From: Glandiceps talaboti
Taxonomy: Eukaryota > Hemichordata > Enteropneusta > Spengelidae
Assembly: GCF_964340395.1 (NCBI RefSeq)
Contig: NC_135561.1
Location: 9,897,732-9,961,731, forward strand
Reading direction: 5' to 3'
DNA: 64,000 bases
Part shown: positions 12,871 to 24,720 of the stretch, one piece after another
How positions within the stretch are numbered: position 1 is the stretch's first letter
How the letters are laid out: each line of letters begins with the position of its first letter
The notes under the pieces: model-generated
The model's database searches: none
What the model was told of the DNA's origin: nothing
The model's input: only the letters and a program-made list of their open reading frames with translations
Position numbers and translations under genes: made by a program

Positions 12871-13663
12871 TGAATAAGTAAGCGTACATATTTAAACATT
12901 GTACATAAATTCCTTTCTCTTACAAAAAGCATCGCTAACAAAATTTGCTAGGTCAAATGGCATGTTTGTCATTAAAAATTCTAGGTTTTCGACAACGTCT
13001 CTTGTGTCAAAGTGAGGAGATATTTCCCTAGCTTTTGAAAACAGAAACTCTCGAAACTACTATAGAATTTGCACAAGAAAACCCCCGGGAGAAAACCCTG
13101 CATATATGTATGTAAATATATGAACAACGTAACAGTAAATTCCTAATACTTACGTGTATATGTACGCTGTACACTTCTCTGTCGCGGTGGTAAATTGTTA
13201 CGAATTGAAATCTTGAAGTTGTTTGTGATCTGTGTCGTAAACAACCGCGTGCGACTATATATATCGTGTCAGTGTACGTGTAGGATGTTTCCGCACTGGA
13301 CTAGTTTACCCACTCCCAGGGTTTTTAGCGGGGAAAACCCATACTCACAGCGCAATGGCTTATGGGAGTACTAGGTAAACAAACAAGTGCTTTGGCATTG
13401 TACATGTATACATAGCCGTCGGTTGTCACGATAGGCTTTGTATAATATAAGAAAACCTGTACATATAATTACAATATATTAACAACGGAAAAGATAATAA
13501 ATACTACCCACGCTCCACATTGATACACTTCTCCGTCACGATCAATGTATGATACGGTGTACTACTAGTTGACTAGCGCGGCGCGGCGTGGTTCTCAGGA
13601 AACCCCAAGCTATAGCTAGCAATGAGTAACATGGTGCCTCTGCAGGGTACTAACTAACTACTA

Positions 13664-13671
13664 CTACAACT

Positions 13672-13719
<48 letters not shown>

Positions 13720-13720
13720 G
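13664..13720. repeat. (AAC)n microsatellite
   Basis: About 18 ACA/CAA trinucleotides. A shorter tract of the same motif is at 11186-11224. Confidence 0.95.
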
Positions 13721-14306
13721 AAAGACTATACAGAGGTTCCAGGCGGCACATGTAATAATTGAATAAGCCTTAATTGTAGCGTTAGCCTTGAATTTGAGTT
13801 ATTGGGGTATTTTTTGTTACCTTTAAAAACGTTGGGAAGGGGGTGGGTGTTAAACTCAAACTAAACGTTTACAGTTCCAGCTGGGCAAGTAACCTCAAAT
13901 AGGTGGCTGCCAAGCAGAAAGTAGAACACGAATATATATTGCCCAGGACCGTTATGGGTCACTAGTCTATGCAGCCTGACACAATATTTAAGCCAATCAC
14001 TGAAAACTGCTTGAAATTAGTAAATTGCCGTTGCTATTGTGGTATTGTTTATTTGTTCTTTTTTAAAGTCAAACAATTAAAATACTAGGCTAGTAAATTG
14101 ATGGGGTTAATGTTGGGCGTTTTAAATCGGGAGCACCTATGAACAAATTATCTCTCATATGGAGTTTATGTATCAGGATTTATATAGAATCAAGAATAAC
14201 TAGTTATCAAATTATTTGAGGCTGCCATTCGTAATGTATCTAGGAAATACTTTCTGAAGAATTATGCCCTCAGTAGGAGATATAGACTAGCAGTTAAATA
14301 TTTAAC

Positions 14307-14390
14307 AGCCGATGTAGACAGCTAGGGGATTCCCCGAACGTGGATAAAATCATCCACCTTTGGGGAATCTCATGGTAGTCTACATCGGCT
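14307..14390. repeat. 84-bp stem-loop
   Basis: Arms 14307-14345 and 14352-14390 pair in blocks: AGCCGATGTAGAC with GTCTACATCGGCT, GATTCCCC with GGGGAATC, and GTGGAT with ATCCAC. Small internal bulges separate the blocks, and the terminal loop is six bases (AAAATC). The size and bulge pattern suit either a microRNA-type precursor or a very short foldback element. No second copy was noticed in the window. Confidence 0.7.
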
Positions 14391-15111
14391 TATATTACAA
14401 CTGTTGTTATTTACATTTAATTGTTGTTATTTACATAACGTGAAGCTAACGTGTTCTACTACCGAACATTGTAAGTATTATCTTGCGTTTAACTAGTTTT
14501 ACTGTTCACTTGTGAATGACATAATCATTCAACTTTATAGAAATTTACAAGTTAACGTAAATTGTTTTTGAAAATAATATTAAAATTGATTATATATAAC
14601 TATAGTGTTTGGATTTGAAAGAAGCTGTTGTTTACTTCTGTGAAATTCCAAAAATTGTCCCCTGCTCTAGTAACAAATCCATGTTAAAAACACCCAGTAG
14701 TTACTTTAATTTGATATGAATTTTATACATTAAGGTTTAACAGTGTAAATATTTTTGGATGTGGACGACTATGTCATTGTAAGAGACAGCGATAGGAATG
14801 AGGAAAGGTTCCTCCGGACAAAAGCTACTCCTAGACTGATATACTGAGCATTCAACCTTACAAATATCCCAAACAAAATAAGGTATATCATAGGGGATAG
14901 AACTGGCATGCTGTATGCTAGAAATAAATTCACCCCTTTCGATGGTATTTAACCTAGCATGATAATCGTTCTTAACGGAGAACAGTCTATTCGTAAAAGG
15001 TTAGCAGTGTTGTATATTATACATTGATTATGTGGATCATTTTAATATTGTTTTCTAGAAACACACGCACTCTAACCATTCATCCATCATGACTGCAAAC
15101 CCCATCATGCA

Positions 15112-15206
15112 CACAAACACACACACACACGCATAGCATGAATGATTTGCATACATAAATACATAGTATACATACATAGTATATATACATACATACATAC
15201 ATACAT

Positions 15207-15246
<40 letters not shown>

Positions 15247-15302
15247 ACATACATACATACATACATACATACATACATACATACATACATACATACATAC
15301 AT
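15112..15302. repeat. CA and CATA microsatellite cluster
   Basis: CA repeats at about 15116-15130 and 15224-15244 alternate with long CATA tracts. The open frames over them (runs of CMYV or THTYI) are products of the simple repeat. Confidence 0.95.
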
Positions 15303-17592
15303 GCATGGTATGAGAGGAAACTGTAAGGTTTTACAATTCATAATTATTGATACCATGCTTACAATGAATTAAGAGCCAGTCATGTGTCACATTTAATGTA
15401 TGTTCAAATAAACATTCACAAATTACACTCGTAATCATCTGCTGATGACACCCTATGTAATGTGTGGAAATTTGTTTTTAAAGCTTTCAAGCTCCAGCTA
15501 AATTAAATTTCGTCAATCACAAGTGTTATGCAATATCAGAGTTTTCCAAAAGTTCAAGATCAGTAGTGAATTACTTTGTAAATAATATGACCTTTGTGTA
15601 TTATATATAAGTTTTAAAACACCGATCTGTAAACTAGTATTGTATATTTTTGTCTTTGTTTTTGATTCTGGTTTTCGAACCTTTTACACATGGCTTCGCA
15701 ATACAATGAAACAATACAGTACATTACTCAAAACAATTTTACATCCCGAAATAAACTAACATAAATATGCAGCCACTAGTCGACTCAATGGAATTGACTG
15801 CCTAACCTCATAAAGACCAATCTCACATAATGAGATATCCATGTATGATTTTTATAACAATTTAGTATCTTTTATAATTCAACCTGTTAATATTATTGTT
15901 AGTATCATCATATCATATTAATTAGTCTATTTATTTCCACCACTACTGTTGGCATTATTATTTGATGTTTTATGCAGTTATGTATTTGCATTTGTTTCTT
16001 GTGTATATTTATTTTGTCTGGGTAACGTACTAGACTAGTTCAGGTCATTCATATCTGGTGCCCTTACATGATCCCATAATATAATGTCTTTCAGTCTTTA
16101 ATATATACCTATATCTTTTAATGTCTGATGGAATAATTGAGTCAATAATTCCTAGTCAAGTAACTAGAAACGTTGTTAGAGCATTTGTAGTCTAACAAAT
16201 GCTAATCAAGTTTACATGCTACATGTGTCCATGCTCAAGGCCATATCAATGTTTGCATAATCAAACATCTTGCTGTAAGTATAGTTTTACAACAACGTTA
16301 AAAGTTCGCTACATCTATTGCTGTATATATTCATCACTGTTAAATGTGTAATGTATTGTACTAGCTGCTCTTCTTCGAAAAAGTCGAATAAAAGTTAACG
16401 AAAATGTCCTCCTCAGATTTATATGTGATAAAGTATTTCCCATATTGTTGATTCCCTGTGACGCCCGCTATTGAACAGACTTTCGATGTTTCCATTCCTA
16501 TATTAATGAGAGAAATAAAAAGTTCAGATTAATGTTTATGGCAGCCAGTTGTCAGTATGAACACAATGTATTTCAGTATTTTGTTCATACATTTATTGTG
16601 TGGCTATGAGTCGTCTATTATCACGAGAGCTGTGACGTAGCCAATATTTCAGCCGAGGGATATAGTTTATATAATGAACAACTCGTATTAACGTATACCG
16701 TGAACAGTATGGCATCAATTGTGAATAGACGTATATTTGTGGCTGTATATACGATAAATCAAATGGAAATTATTTTGGGGGTTCGCACCAAAAATCAGCG
16801 CCCTCAATGGCGATCATGATTTCAACCTGTTTCTGTACTACTTATGGACCACTTGTTAGTGTACAATGCCTAATCATTGGTATGTTAACAATGTTCAATT
16901 TTTCAATTTTACCCCAGTTACACCAGTACAGTTTCAATATGGTGACAGATTCAAAATGATGCTTTCGCGCAAGATTTAGACCAGTACTATGCAACCTACA
17001 GATTATTTTGACCGCTAATTAACAGAAATAATGTCGTTTTATAAATAACTGACCAAATTCAGTGACTATATCTTTGGTTATTTGATGAAGAAAATATCCC
17101 ATTTGTAGCTAGTGCGAGTTTAAGTTCTAAAACCATGCTCTTGTTTTTGCATTGATCAAGCGTAGTCGTCAGGAATGAATGCTAATACTACTTACGGTTT
17201 TCTTGTGTGTAGATTTAGCTAAACTTAGTAATGAATGAATGTATGGTTGTTCTCCATCCTCCACCTTTGGCCTTCTTTATGGTTTCGTCGCAAGTTTTCA
17301 CTTGGCGCTGCAAATTTTTTTTTTTATTCTCCACCTGTAGATGTAAAATAGTACCGCAAAAAATCACAAAATTGAACAACCCCAGGAAATTTTAAAATAT
17401 CTCGACGCATGAATAATAAATTAAATTTTCATGTCACAGTGTTCGATTTTGTGAGAAGAAGTTTGTTTAATGGACTTAAGTGCGTTTTTTTAAATGTTAA
17501 AACCAGAAGAGTATCAATTTAGCTTACCACTAAAAAGTAGAACAGAAAGTGATGCATGGATTTTGACAACCAAAATTAACAATCATTATAAC

Positions 17593-17697
17593 GTTGTCCA
17601 AAACAAGATCGATAGCTAAAACGCCGTACGTACACACACACAATAATGTTGTCCAAAACAAGATCGATAGCTAAAACTCTGTACGTACACACACGCA
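17593..17697. repeat. 55-bp tandem duplication
   Basis: GTTGTCCAAAACAAGATCG recurs at 17593 and 17648, each followed by GATAGCTAAAAC and a GTACGTACACACAC tail, with only a few changes. Two units. Confidence 0.85.
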
Positions 17698-18031
17698 CGC
17701 ACGCATATGCACACTCCTCCAAACGGCGCGGGAAACTATATAAAGTTTAGCAGGGAAAATAAAAGAGAACAATACTACCATAGTAAGACAAATCTGTTGT
17801 GTTTAAATATAATCTTTATTAACTGGATACCGTTGTCAGCTATCCACAGATTCCATCATTTTTGAAACCTCAACTCATTTTATTAAGACTCGGTTTTTTT
17901 TGCTGAATATTTGAACAGTCCTTCTCTTTCTTGCCAATGGATGGAACTTTGTTTGATTTATTGGACAGTTCAATTTTGCAGCCTTTAATGTTGTTTACTT
18001 CAATTTTGATTCACTATTTACGCAGTGTGAT

Positions 18032-18266
18032 CTACATGTATGTGCCTCTCGAAGTGTCGACAAGCTTTTCTAATCTGTGGCAGCCAGAATACAGAAAAGT
18101 GGTGTTCCCTACCTTTTGAATTTGATGCGCTATGCTTTCTTCATCTCCTTTTTCGCGGTCACGGTCTCCAATAAAAAGAAAAGAAAAGAGAAGATACAGG
18201 ATAAGTTTTAGTCTGCAAGGATAAAAGGGTCACAATATGAGTTTATTTATATTTGAGTGTAGTTAT

Positions 18267-18328
<62 letters not shown>

Positions 18329-18381
18329 AGTAATTATTTTAATATATATATATATATATATATATGTTTTGAGAAATTATT

Positions 18382-18424
<43 letters not shown>

Positions 18425-21400
18425 ATAATTACTCAAATATAAATAAACTCATATTGTGAAATTCTAACCTTGTAGACTATATAGATAATGTAATATTCTA
18501 CCTAATGAAGCATACCTAATCACCACTCGCAATTGACTGAACTCAAAGTTACAGTATTAAGATATAACTCATAAACGATCTGATGACGTGATATTTCATA
18601 TGTGTCCATAAATGTTCAGGAAATTCCGACTATTGCAATCAGCTGTTACAACAATGCGACAAAAAACTATCGTAGTGTTATAGAACAAAAGCATTAGCTT
18701 TGACATTACACCGGAGAGTGCTTTTATTTACTAAGCATTTTAACTTGATGAGTAAAAGGCTTATAAACTCAGCCTGTGCAACTTTTAAGTGAGTATGCCA
18801 TATTTTAATCAGTTGCCAGTTCATGATACTTTCACCCACCTGTACGTGTATATAAATCGTATTCAAGTACAAGAAAGACAACATAGAGCGTTATTAATTA
18901 ATTAATTGCAATTAATTGTATTACTTTTTATATTTTTATATATCATTAGACGGAATGATATATAAATCGTCCGAATGTTACTAAATAATAGTAACTATTG
19001 TTACAGTAATATCAGTTTTCCACACACAGGCAAGTGAGAAGAAAAATAATGGTAAGATGACTTCATTTGAAAGGGAAATGCATAGTTTTCATTGGTAGAG
19101 CAAACATTCGTGTTATAATCTTAGACACAAATAGAACCTGCTTAATACATACCAAGCAATGCGGGTATTTGAAGTATATGATAGATGTACATTGTAAGCA
19201 TTGTCCTGCGAGTAGCCCCCTCCACTAATTTCAGTCTTTGTGTTGGGCAAATTCTATTAAACAATAGCTGATCATCAATAGGTTGTTCCATGTCGCCATC
19301 ATTGTTATGTTGGTTTGCCAGGTGTTCATCATTTGTGACGACAGGGAACACATCACCCAAGAAGGGGACTCCGTTCTTTCCTGTAAATTTGAAGAAAAAC
19401 AAACAAACTTTATCTTAACGCTTTGTAATACGTTACAGTTCAATGGTCGTCTAGTACGCATGTCCGGATTTTGTTTATTGACAAATACAATGCATCTTGT
19501 CGTGATCACTGTAGCAGTAGGTAAGCACTATCCCATCCAAACTACTGACCGTCACCCTCGATTTTGTATTGTATTCAGCAATTATACGACTGTCATAATT
19601 GAGGCTATACAGACACAAACTAAGACTAGTAATAGACACAAACTAAAACTAGTGATGTTCGGTGTGGTTCATTACTCAAGTGAGTGACAGTGGTTCGCCT
19701 GTTGTTCCAATGAAATTATTATTATTATTTATCATTTGACTTTATTTAAACTCGATAAATTGTTGAGCCAAAGGCTCTTCTCACACAATGTCGAGCATCT
19801 TTAAAATATTTACAATATATACACTGTGATTAAGATATCATAAACATCTGAAGTTCAAAAGCAGTACACTGTAGGTTTATGAAACGTGCTGCTAGAAAGC
19901 CGCCCTTCTGAGACTATAATTAAATCAACGTCCATTCAATAACTTGTGACTATATATGGTATAAACATATTCTGACAGTAGTTATACTTAGCGTCTATCT
20001 TAGTAAACGGAAGCCTCGATTACCAGGTTAGTAAATATTTACTAAATTGTACCATGCAACCATTGCTCTTTGCATACATGCATGTACGGTTATGTTGTAC
20101 TGTATAGCTCTAAACATTTACGTTTGCAGAATTGTATGGAGAGCACCAATAAGTTACCATTTCCTTTCGCGATATTTTGCTTTATCTTTGGTTTGACTTT
20201 TGTTTTTACGATTTTGTTTTTTGTCTATCTAAGTTGTTTTGTTTTTCATTCACAGTGTTTTGTTTTATGTCACAAACGTTACTCACTTAATTTAGCTCCA
20301 ATGAAATCACATATGGCGACCAATTCTTTAGAAGCAAGATATAAACACTTTTCACAGTGACAGGCAAATATGACTCGATTAATCTTATTCAGGTACGAAG
20401 TAACACCGGACTCGGATTCCTGGTTTATTAGAATTTCGGTGGAAACTACTTTTTCCAACTCTTGTTTCAGCTCACTTCCACTACAAAGGTGCAATACGCC
20501 ACTCTTTCGATACTGTATGAATATTGATGGCATATTAGTTGGGGGAAATTTTCCACGATAGCGTACAAACGTTTCATCGTCGACCTTAGCCTCAGTGAGG
20601 ACTGGGTGTCTCTCCAACTGTCCTCTCAATGCTTGGAAAGTACTTTCGACCCCTAGATATAGAATGTTGACGTCACTCCTGAAGATTGGGAGTAGTGGGA
20701 CTTCGGCAAGATATCTTTTTATTCTCTCCTTTTGTGAATCGTTGAACACCTTGTCAATAGAGAGACATAAGCCTTTTAATGCACATGCGTATGCCCATGG
20801 GTCATTGAACTGCCAAGCTGTCAGCCATTGAGGGGACACCATCTTTTTTCCTGTTAGATTTCTGGACTTGTCGTCTCCGTAAATCACAACCAATACAGAA
20901 CCTAGAGGCGATAAACGGATACGAAGAAGTGAATTAAATGCTATATCACAAAATATTGCACAATATTTTCTTGCATACATACATACATACATACATACAT
21001 ACATACATACATACATACATACATACATACATGCATACATACATACATACATGCATGCGTGCATGCATACATGTATCGGTGAATGTATACATACATACAT
21101 ACATACATACATACATACATACATACATACATACATACACAAACACATACATACATACATACATACATACATACATACATACATACATACATACATACGA
21201 TCAAATCTGTAGGTACGCACGCATGCATGCAGCCCAGCCCCCCCCCCCCCCCCCCCGTCATAGATACTTAAATACGTATACTCTATGAGGAAGGGTGAAT
21301 TCCCTACCTTGCTGACTAACAGATGGACTAGAAAGCATATCCAATTCTTCCCAATGGTCGACAGCTGGATCTTTACGTGCAGGTGTAATCAATGTTCTTG

Positions 21401-21644
21401 TCGGATTGCTGTCGATAACAACAACAGTCGTCACCACTTCATTCTTGGTTTTGACTTTCAGCTTTTCTTTCTTCATTTTTTCTGTAGCAGTGGATGATTT
21501 GCCATGTTCCGGATTCTCATCGATTGGAAACATCTCTACTTCAAAGATATCAGAGTCCAACATTTCTGTGAGTATTTTTTTCACTTCTAACGCTGCACTC
21601 TGGAACGATTGAAGCTTTGCGAAAACATACACTGTGTGCTTCAT
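18032..21644 (-). CDS. four-exon gene for an uncharacterised 437-residue protein
   Basis: Exons on the minus strand: 21308-21644, 20287-20901, 19153-19380 and 18032-18165 (1314 nt). All three introns are GT-AG, and all three junctions split a codon after base 1, so the frame is kept throughout. Donors are GTAGGG, GTGAGT and GTATGT. The start MKHTVYVF at 21644 follows directly behind an acceptor (TTTGTTTTCAG), implying a 5' UTR exon upstream. Exon 1 is lysine-rich in its second half. Exon 2 is compact and globular-looking: it has VLVVIYGDDKSR, a WAYACAL stretch (about residues 145-151) and CHCEKCLY with two cysteines and a histidine (about 292-299). Exon 4 is charged (DRDREKGDEES) and ends RGTYM. 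No signal peptide, membrane helix, P-loop or named domain is apparent, and I do not recognise the family. A GAAAAGGAAACC site lies about 1.2 kb upstream. Confidence 0.75.
18209..18479. repeat. foldback element with AT-repeat core
   Basis: Arms of about 60-65 bp (about 18209-18275 and 18419-18479) are inverted copies with small indels; both carry CACAATATGAGTTTATTTAT. Between them lie long AT tracts. It sits in the last intron of the 437-residue gene, less than 50 bp from the acceptor of exon 4. Confidence 0.75.
19716..19800 (-). mobile_element. probable retroelement 3' tail
   Basis: Read on the minus strand, GAGAAGAGCCTTTGGCTC leads to TTTAAATAAAG and a final (AAT)n tract, the layout of a LINE 3' end. 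It lies in intron 2 of the 437-residue gene. No coding portion is visible. Confidence 0.4.
20972..21256. repeat. CATA microsatellites and a poly-C run in intron 1
   Basis: Two long CATA tracts separated by CATG/CGTG variants, then a run of about 17 C at about 21240-21256. All lie between exons 1 and 2 of the 437-residue gene, so the in-frame 'extension' of exon 2 through them is not coding. Confidence 0.95.
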
Positions 21645-22197
21645 TGTGAAAAAGTATAGCCCTGAAAACAAATATAAAGATTTAAAAATGTCGTTCTAAT
21701 GGTGTATTGTTCTTCCAAATTAAATTCCATAGGAAATGTTAGGAAGAATTCGCATACGAATAGCCTATGACAGATCTTCAGTATGCATACATGTAACTAA
21801 CTTGATGTCTACACCTGACAGTCACACAAACTGCTCTCATAGTCAGAAGAATATAGCCCCTCCCCATCCCCACGGACAACTGGATAATTCTGCTGGTGGA
21901 GTAGATGCAACCGTGGAAACGTTGCGGCTTTAAAGAGTTTCTGATGACAAACTTGCCACCCTTGTGTCAGAAGGGATTGGGAATAAACATCTTAATTATT
22001 AAAGTAGTAATCTTGTGTAGAATCATGTGTTGTTTTCTTAACTATCTTCACTGGTGTGAAATGGTAACCCTACGGCGACATGTACCATATACGTTTTATG
22101 CAAATCATGCAATGGTGGAAATGATGTGGTGTGTTACAAAACACATGTTGACTGATCGTACTCGTGCAATATCATATGTCAGTATCCCTTGGGCCTA

Positions 22198-22266
22198 TGG
22201 GTCACCCCAACACACACTGTTACTCTTCGGCTTCGTCCTCGGGCAAGTCTTTGTTGGGGCGACCCA
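22198..22266. repeat. short inverted repeat
   Basis: TGGGTCACCCCAACA (22198-22212) and TGTTGGGGCGACCCA (22252-22266) pair over 15 nt with one mismatch, with a 39-nt spacer. Probably a remnant of a small foldback element. Confidence 0.55.
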
Positions 22267-22842
22267 CTGTCCATGTATGGTGTTGCCCTCGTGATCACTG
22301 AACATGTATCTATATAGTTGTGTTTCTTTACAAATCACACTCAATACATGGATGAGTAGCATCATAATTTTTTACTTCCATATATCCATAAATACACAGG
22401 AACCATCGTCGTACGTAAACGATTGTCCCACTTAAAGCAATTCTAATGACGAGGACGTACTCCCGGCCTGCCAGATTACTCGCTAACTGGCCAATTTATT
22501 TAAAATGTTCTGTTCATATTTTATTGATTTGAATAGGATTTCCAAATCTGGTGTATTTTATCATCAGTGGTTATATATAAATTAAAATATCGTGTACAGG
22601 TATTTCTGTTATAAATTGGATGAATTCCAGGACAATGAGTGTGAAGTTGCTATATGACGGCAATAGTAAGGATTACGACAGCATTTGTGTATGTTATTTG
22701 TTGTTCGCGCGATCAAGCATGTTCTATTGGAGGCGCTGTTCTGTACACCTCTAAATGTTAACCCTGCAGCTAATAACTGACCCCATTACATATAACACTT
22801 CCTGGTGAACATAAATGAATAATCTCCTCTGTTTTTCACCAT

Positions 22843-22854
22843 GAAAAGGAAACC
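22843..22854 (+). promoter_or_regulatory. ISRE/IRF-like motif upstream of the 437-residue gene
   Basis: GAAAAGGAAACC matches GAAANNGAAACY. It is about 1.2 kb upstream of the coding start of the minus-strand gene at 18032-21644. A single site, so chance occurrence is quite possible. Confidence 0.25.
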
Positions 22855-24139
22855 ATACTGATACTACATAGTGCATATTAATCATTTTACTGATTATTGT
22901 GGTGATTTATAAATAGCTATACATAATTCTTAGAAAAGTATGCGTCATTGTGTGGTCGATGGTGTACAAATTCATGAGTCATTTTCGCTTTGAATATATG
23001 GGACATGTACTAAGCTATATACGCAAATGAATGACTGAATCTTTGTGTAGTGATTTTGTACCGGCATAATGGCATACCAAAGTCAAAATACTGTAGTGTT
23101 TAGGGATACTAACCTTCAAATGCAGGAACGTTGCTTTACTGTGTTTGACTGATTGGAGTAACTATGTCACTGATCTGACATCATCACTTGCTCACATGTT
23201 TGGTCGTCAATAGCGCCCTCTTGACATAAACAACAGACGAGTGCAGCACCCAAATAATATCAACAAACAAACAAACAATAAACATCGAAAGAGTTTGATG
23301 AATAGAGACAGACAGAAAGACAGACAAACAGACAGACAGACCGAAAGATGAGGAGCCTCAGACTGTTAGGCAAAAAATAACACGATACGATAGTGACATA
23401 GCAACTGTTTAATATTACAATTCTTGGCATTCAGTTCGGTATCATGTTTCCATACTTATTATCTCGACACCCAATCTGATGATAATCTGATCATGATGTA
23501 GGAAAATTGGCGGCGAGATGATTTAACCCCGTTTTCTACCTTTAGTGTCATTTGTTCTTTTTTGTTCTGCAAGTGCCTTGTAGCTACAACGTACAAGATA
23601 CCCGCAGAACAAAAATATATTTTTTTTAAAACGACAACAAAACTAGGAGGTAAATCAAGAAATCGTGCGAAGTTCCCAAAATCATATTTTTATCAGATTG
23701 GTAGACACACATCCATGTAGGTGTCTTTGGCAGAAGCCGAGCTGACTGTTGCTATCGACGAACTGATTGTTATAGACATAATCATGGAGGACACGGTCCT
23801 GATTGCTAGATGTATTTCTAGAATGTTCGTACACATGACTACTGAAACAGCTGACTCATGGTTTGAAGCTTGACCAAGGTACTAGTAACAGTTCTTTTGA
23901 CACTTTGGCCAGCAGCACTTTGACTTAATATATCCAGCCAACCAGATTCTTCTTCACAGATCACGAATTAACATACCGGATGACTTAGATTATGTATGTA
24001 AAAATCTCAATATACAAACGATATCTGGTTCAACGAAGGCCGAGCTAATCCCGCTCGGTTGATTTTAATTCATTTTATCTATAGTATTAAAATCCTTGGC
24101 CAATGCAGCCTAATATACATTTCCAAGATTACATTTTAT

Positions 24140-24640
24140 TCTAAGGCCAAAAAAAATGTTTGGTTCTGGCTACCCGACCCCAGAAAAAAATAATAAAATC
24201 ACAAAAACTGTGGAGTCTCACAAGAAATAGTGGATGCGGACCGGAAACTGACATCAACTTAAAAAGACGATATAAAACTGTTCTTCCAATTTGTAATGGC
24301 TGAACTAGACACTCGCACGAGAAAATAAAATAAAATAAAATAAAAAATCTACCTACTGCCGACACTCGTTCGTGCCTTTTTTGCTACGTTTCATCTAAAA
24401 CTAAAGTCGCCCCCTTGCTCCGATCCGGAGCATGCTAGCAATACTAATATGACCGTGTACTAGTGATAGCGAGGGTCGTTGGTACGAGCTCGGGCCTACG
24501 GCCCTCACTATCAGTAGTATGCGGTTATAGTAGTATTGCTCAAGATCGGAGCGAGGCGACGACTTTAGTTTTAGATAAAACGTAGCAAAAAGGCACGAAC
24601 GACTGTCGACAGTCTATACCTACCCCATCTATTCTAAACT
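24140..24640 (-). repeat. dispersed SINE-like repeat, copy 3, interrupted by a foldback element
   Basis: The reverse complement follows the repeat at 4735-5035: GGGGTAGGTA, GTGCGAGTGTCTAG, TTGGAAGAACAG, TTAAGTTGATGTCAG and GGGTCGGGTAGCCAGAACCA. The element at 24357-24616 is inserted within its first 20 or so bases. Confidence 0.7.
24357..24616. mobile_element. foldback (MITE-like) DNA element with target duplication
   Basis: Two arms of about 120 bp are inverted copies with small differences. Both carry CGTTCGTGCC, TTTGCTACGTTT, CTAAAACTAAAGTCG, GCTCCGATC and an inner CCCTCGCTATCACTA / TAGTGAGGGC-type block. TACCTAC stands on both sides (24350-24356 and 24617-24623), a likely 7-bp target-site duplication, perhaps 8 bp with one change as for hAT elements. 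No coding capacity. Confidence 0.75.
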
Positions 24641-24720
24641 TGAAGGTTGCCGGAACTACACAACATTTTTTATTAGACTTTAGAGTAACTAAAATCTTAG
24701 ATCTTCCAAAACAAACGCAA

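Larger units (their letters stand above)
10972..18031. other. gene-poor region between two minus-strand genes
   Basis: No exon recognised. Holds AAC microsatellites (about 11186-11224 and 13664-13720), an AAT tract (about 11830-11884), a TTATG repeat with retroelement-like tail (12752-12870), an IRF/kB-like site (12338-12359), a strong hairpin (14307-14390), CA/CATA tracts (15112-15302) and a 55-bp tandem duplication (17593-17697). Confidence 0.6.
21645..24139. other. non-coding flank upstream of the 437-residue gene
   Basis: No convincing exon. The plus-strand frame at 21905-22294 (129 codons) runs through a palindromic segment (22198-22266) and has no recognisable motif. A CAAA/GACA microsatellite lies at about 23262-23346. 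Confidence 0.5.

Noticed and set aside
15055-15372. Long open frames of CMYV or THTYI repeats over CATA tracts (also at 20938-21288, 30729-31152, 36143-36684, 41343-41767, 51320-51752, 61376-61796)
   Set aside because: They are translations of a 4-bp simple repeat, open on both strands and in several frames; tract length differs between copies.
20902-21220. N-terminal extension of exon 2 of the 437-residue gene through the CATA tract
   Set aside because: An acceptor at 20902/20901 and a phase-matched donor at 21308 show that this stretch is intron.
21905-22294. 129-codon plus-strand frame
   Set aside because: Runs through a palindromic segment and has no recognisable motif or splice support.
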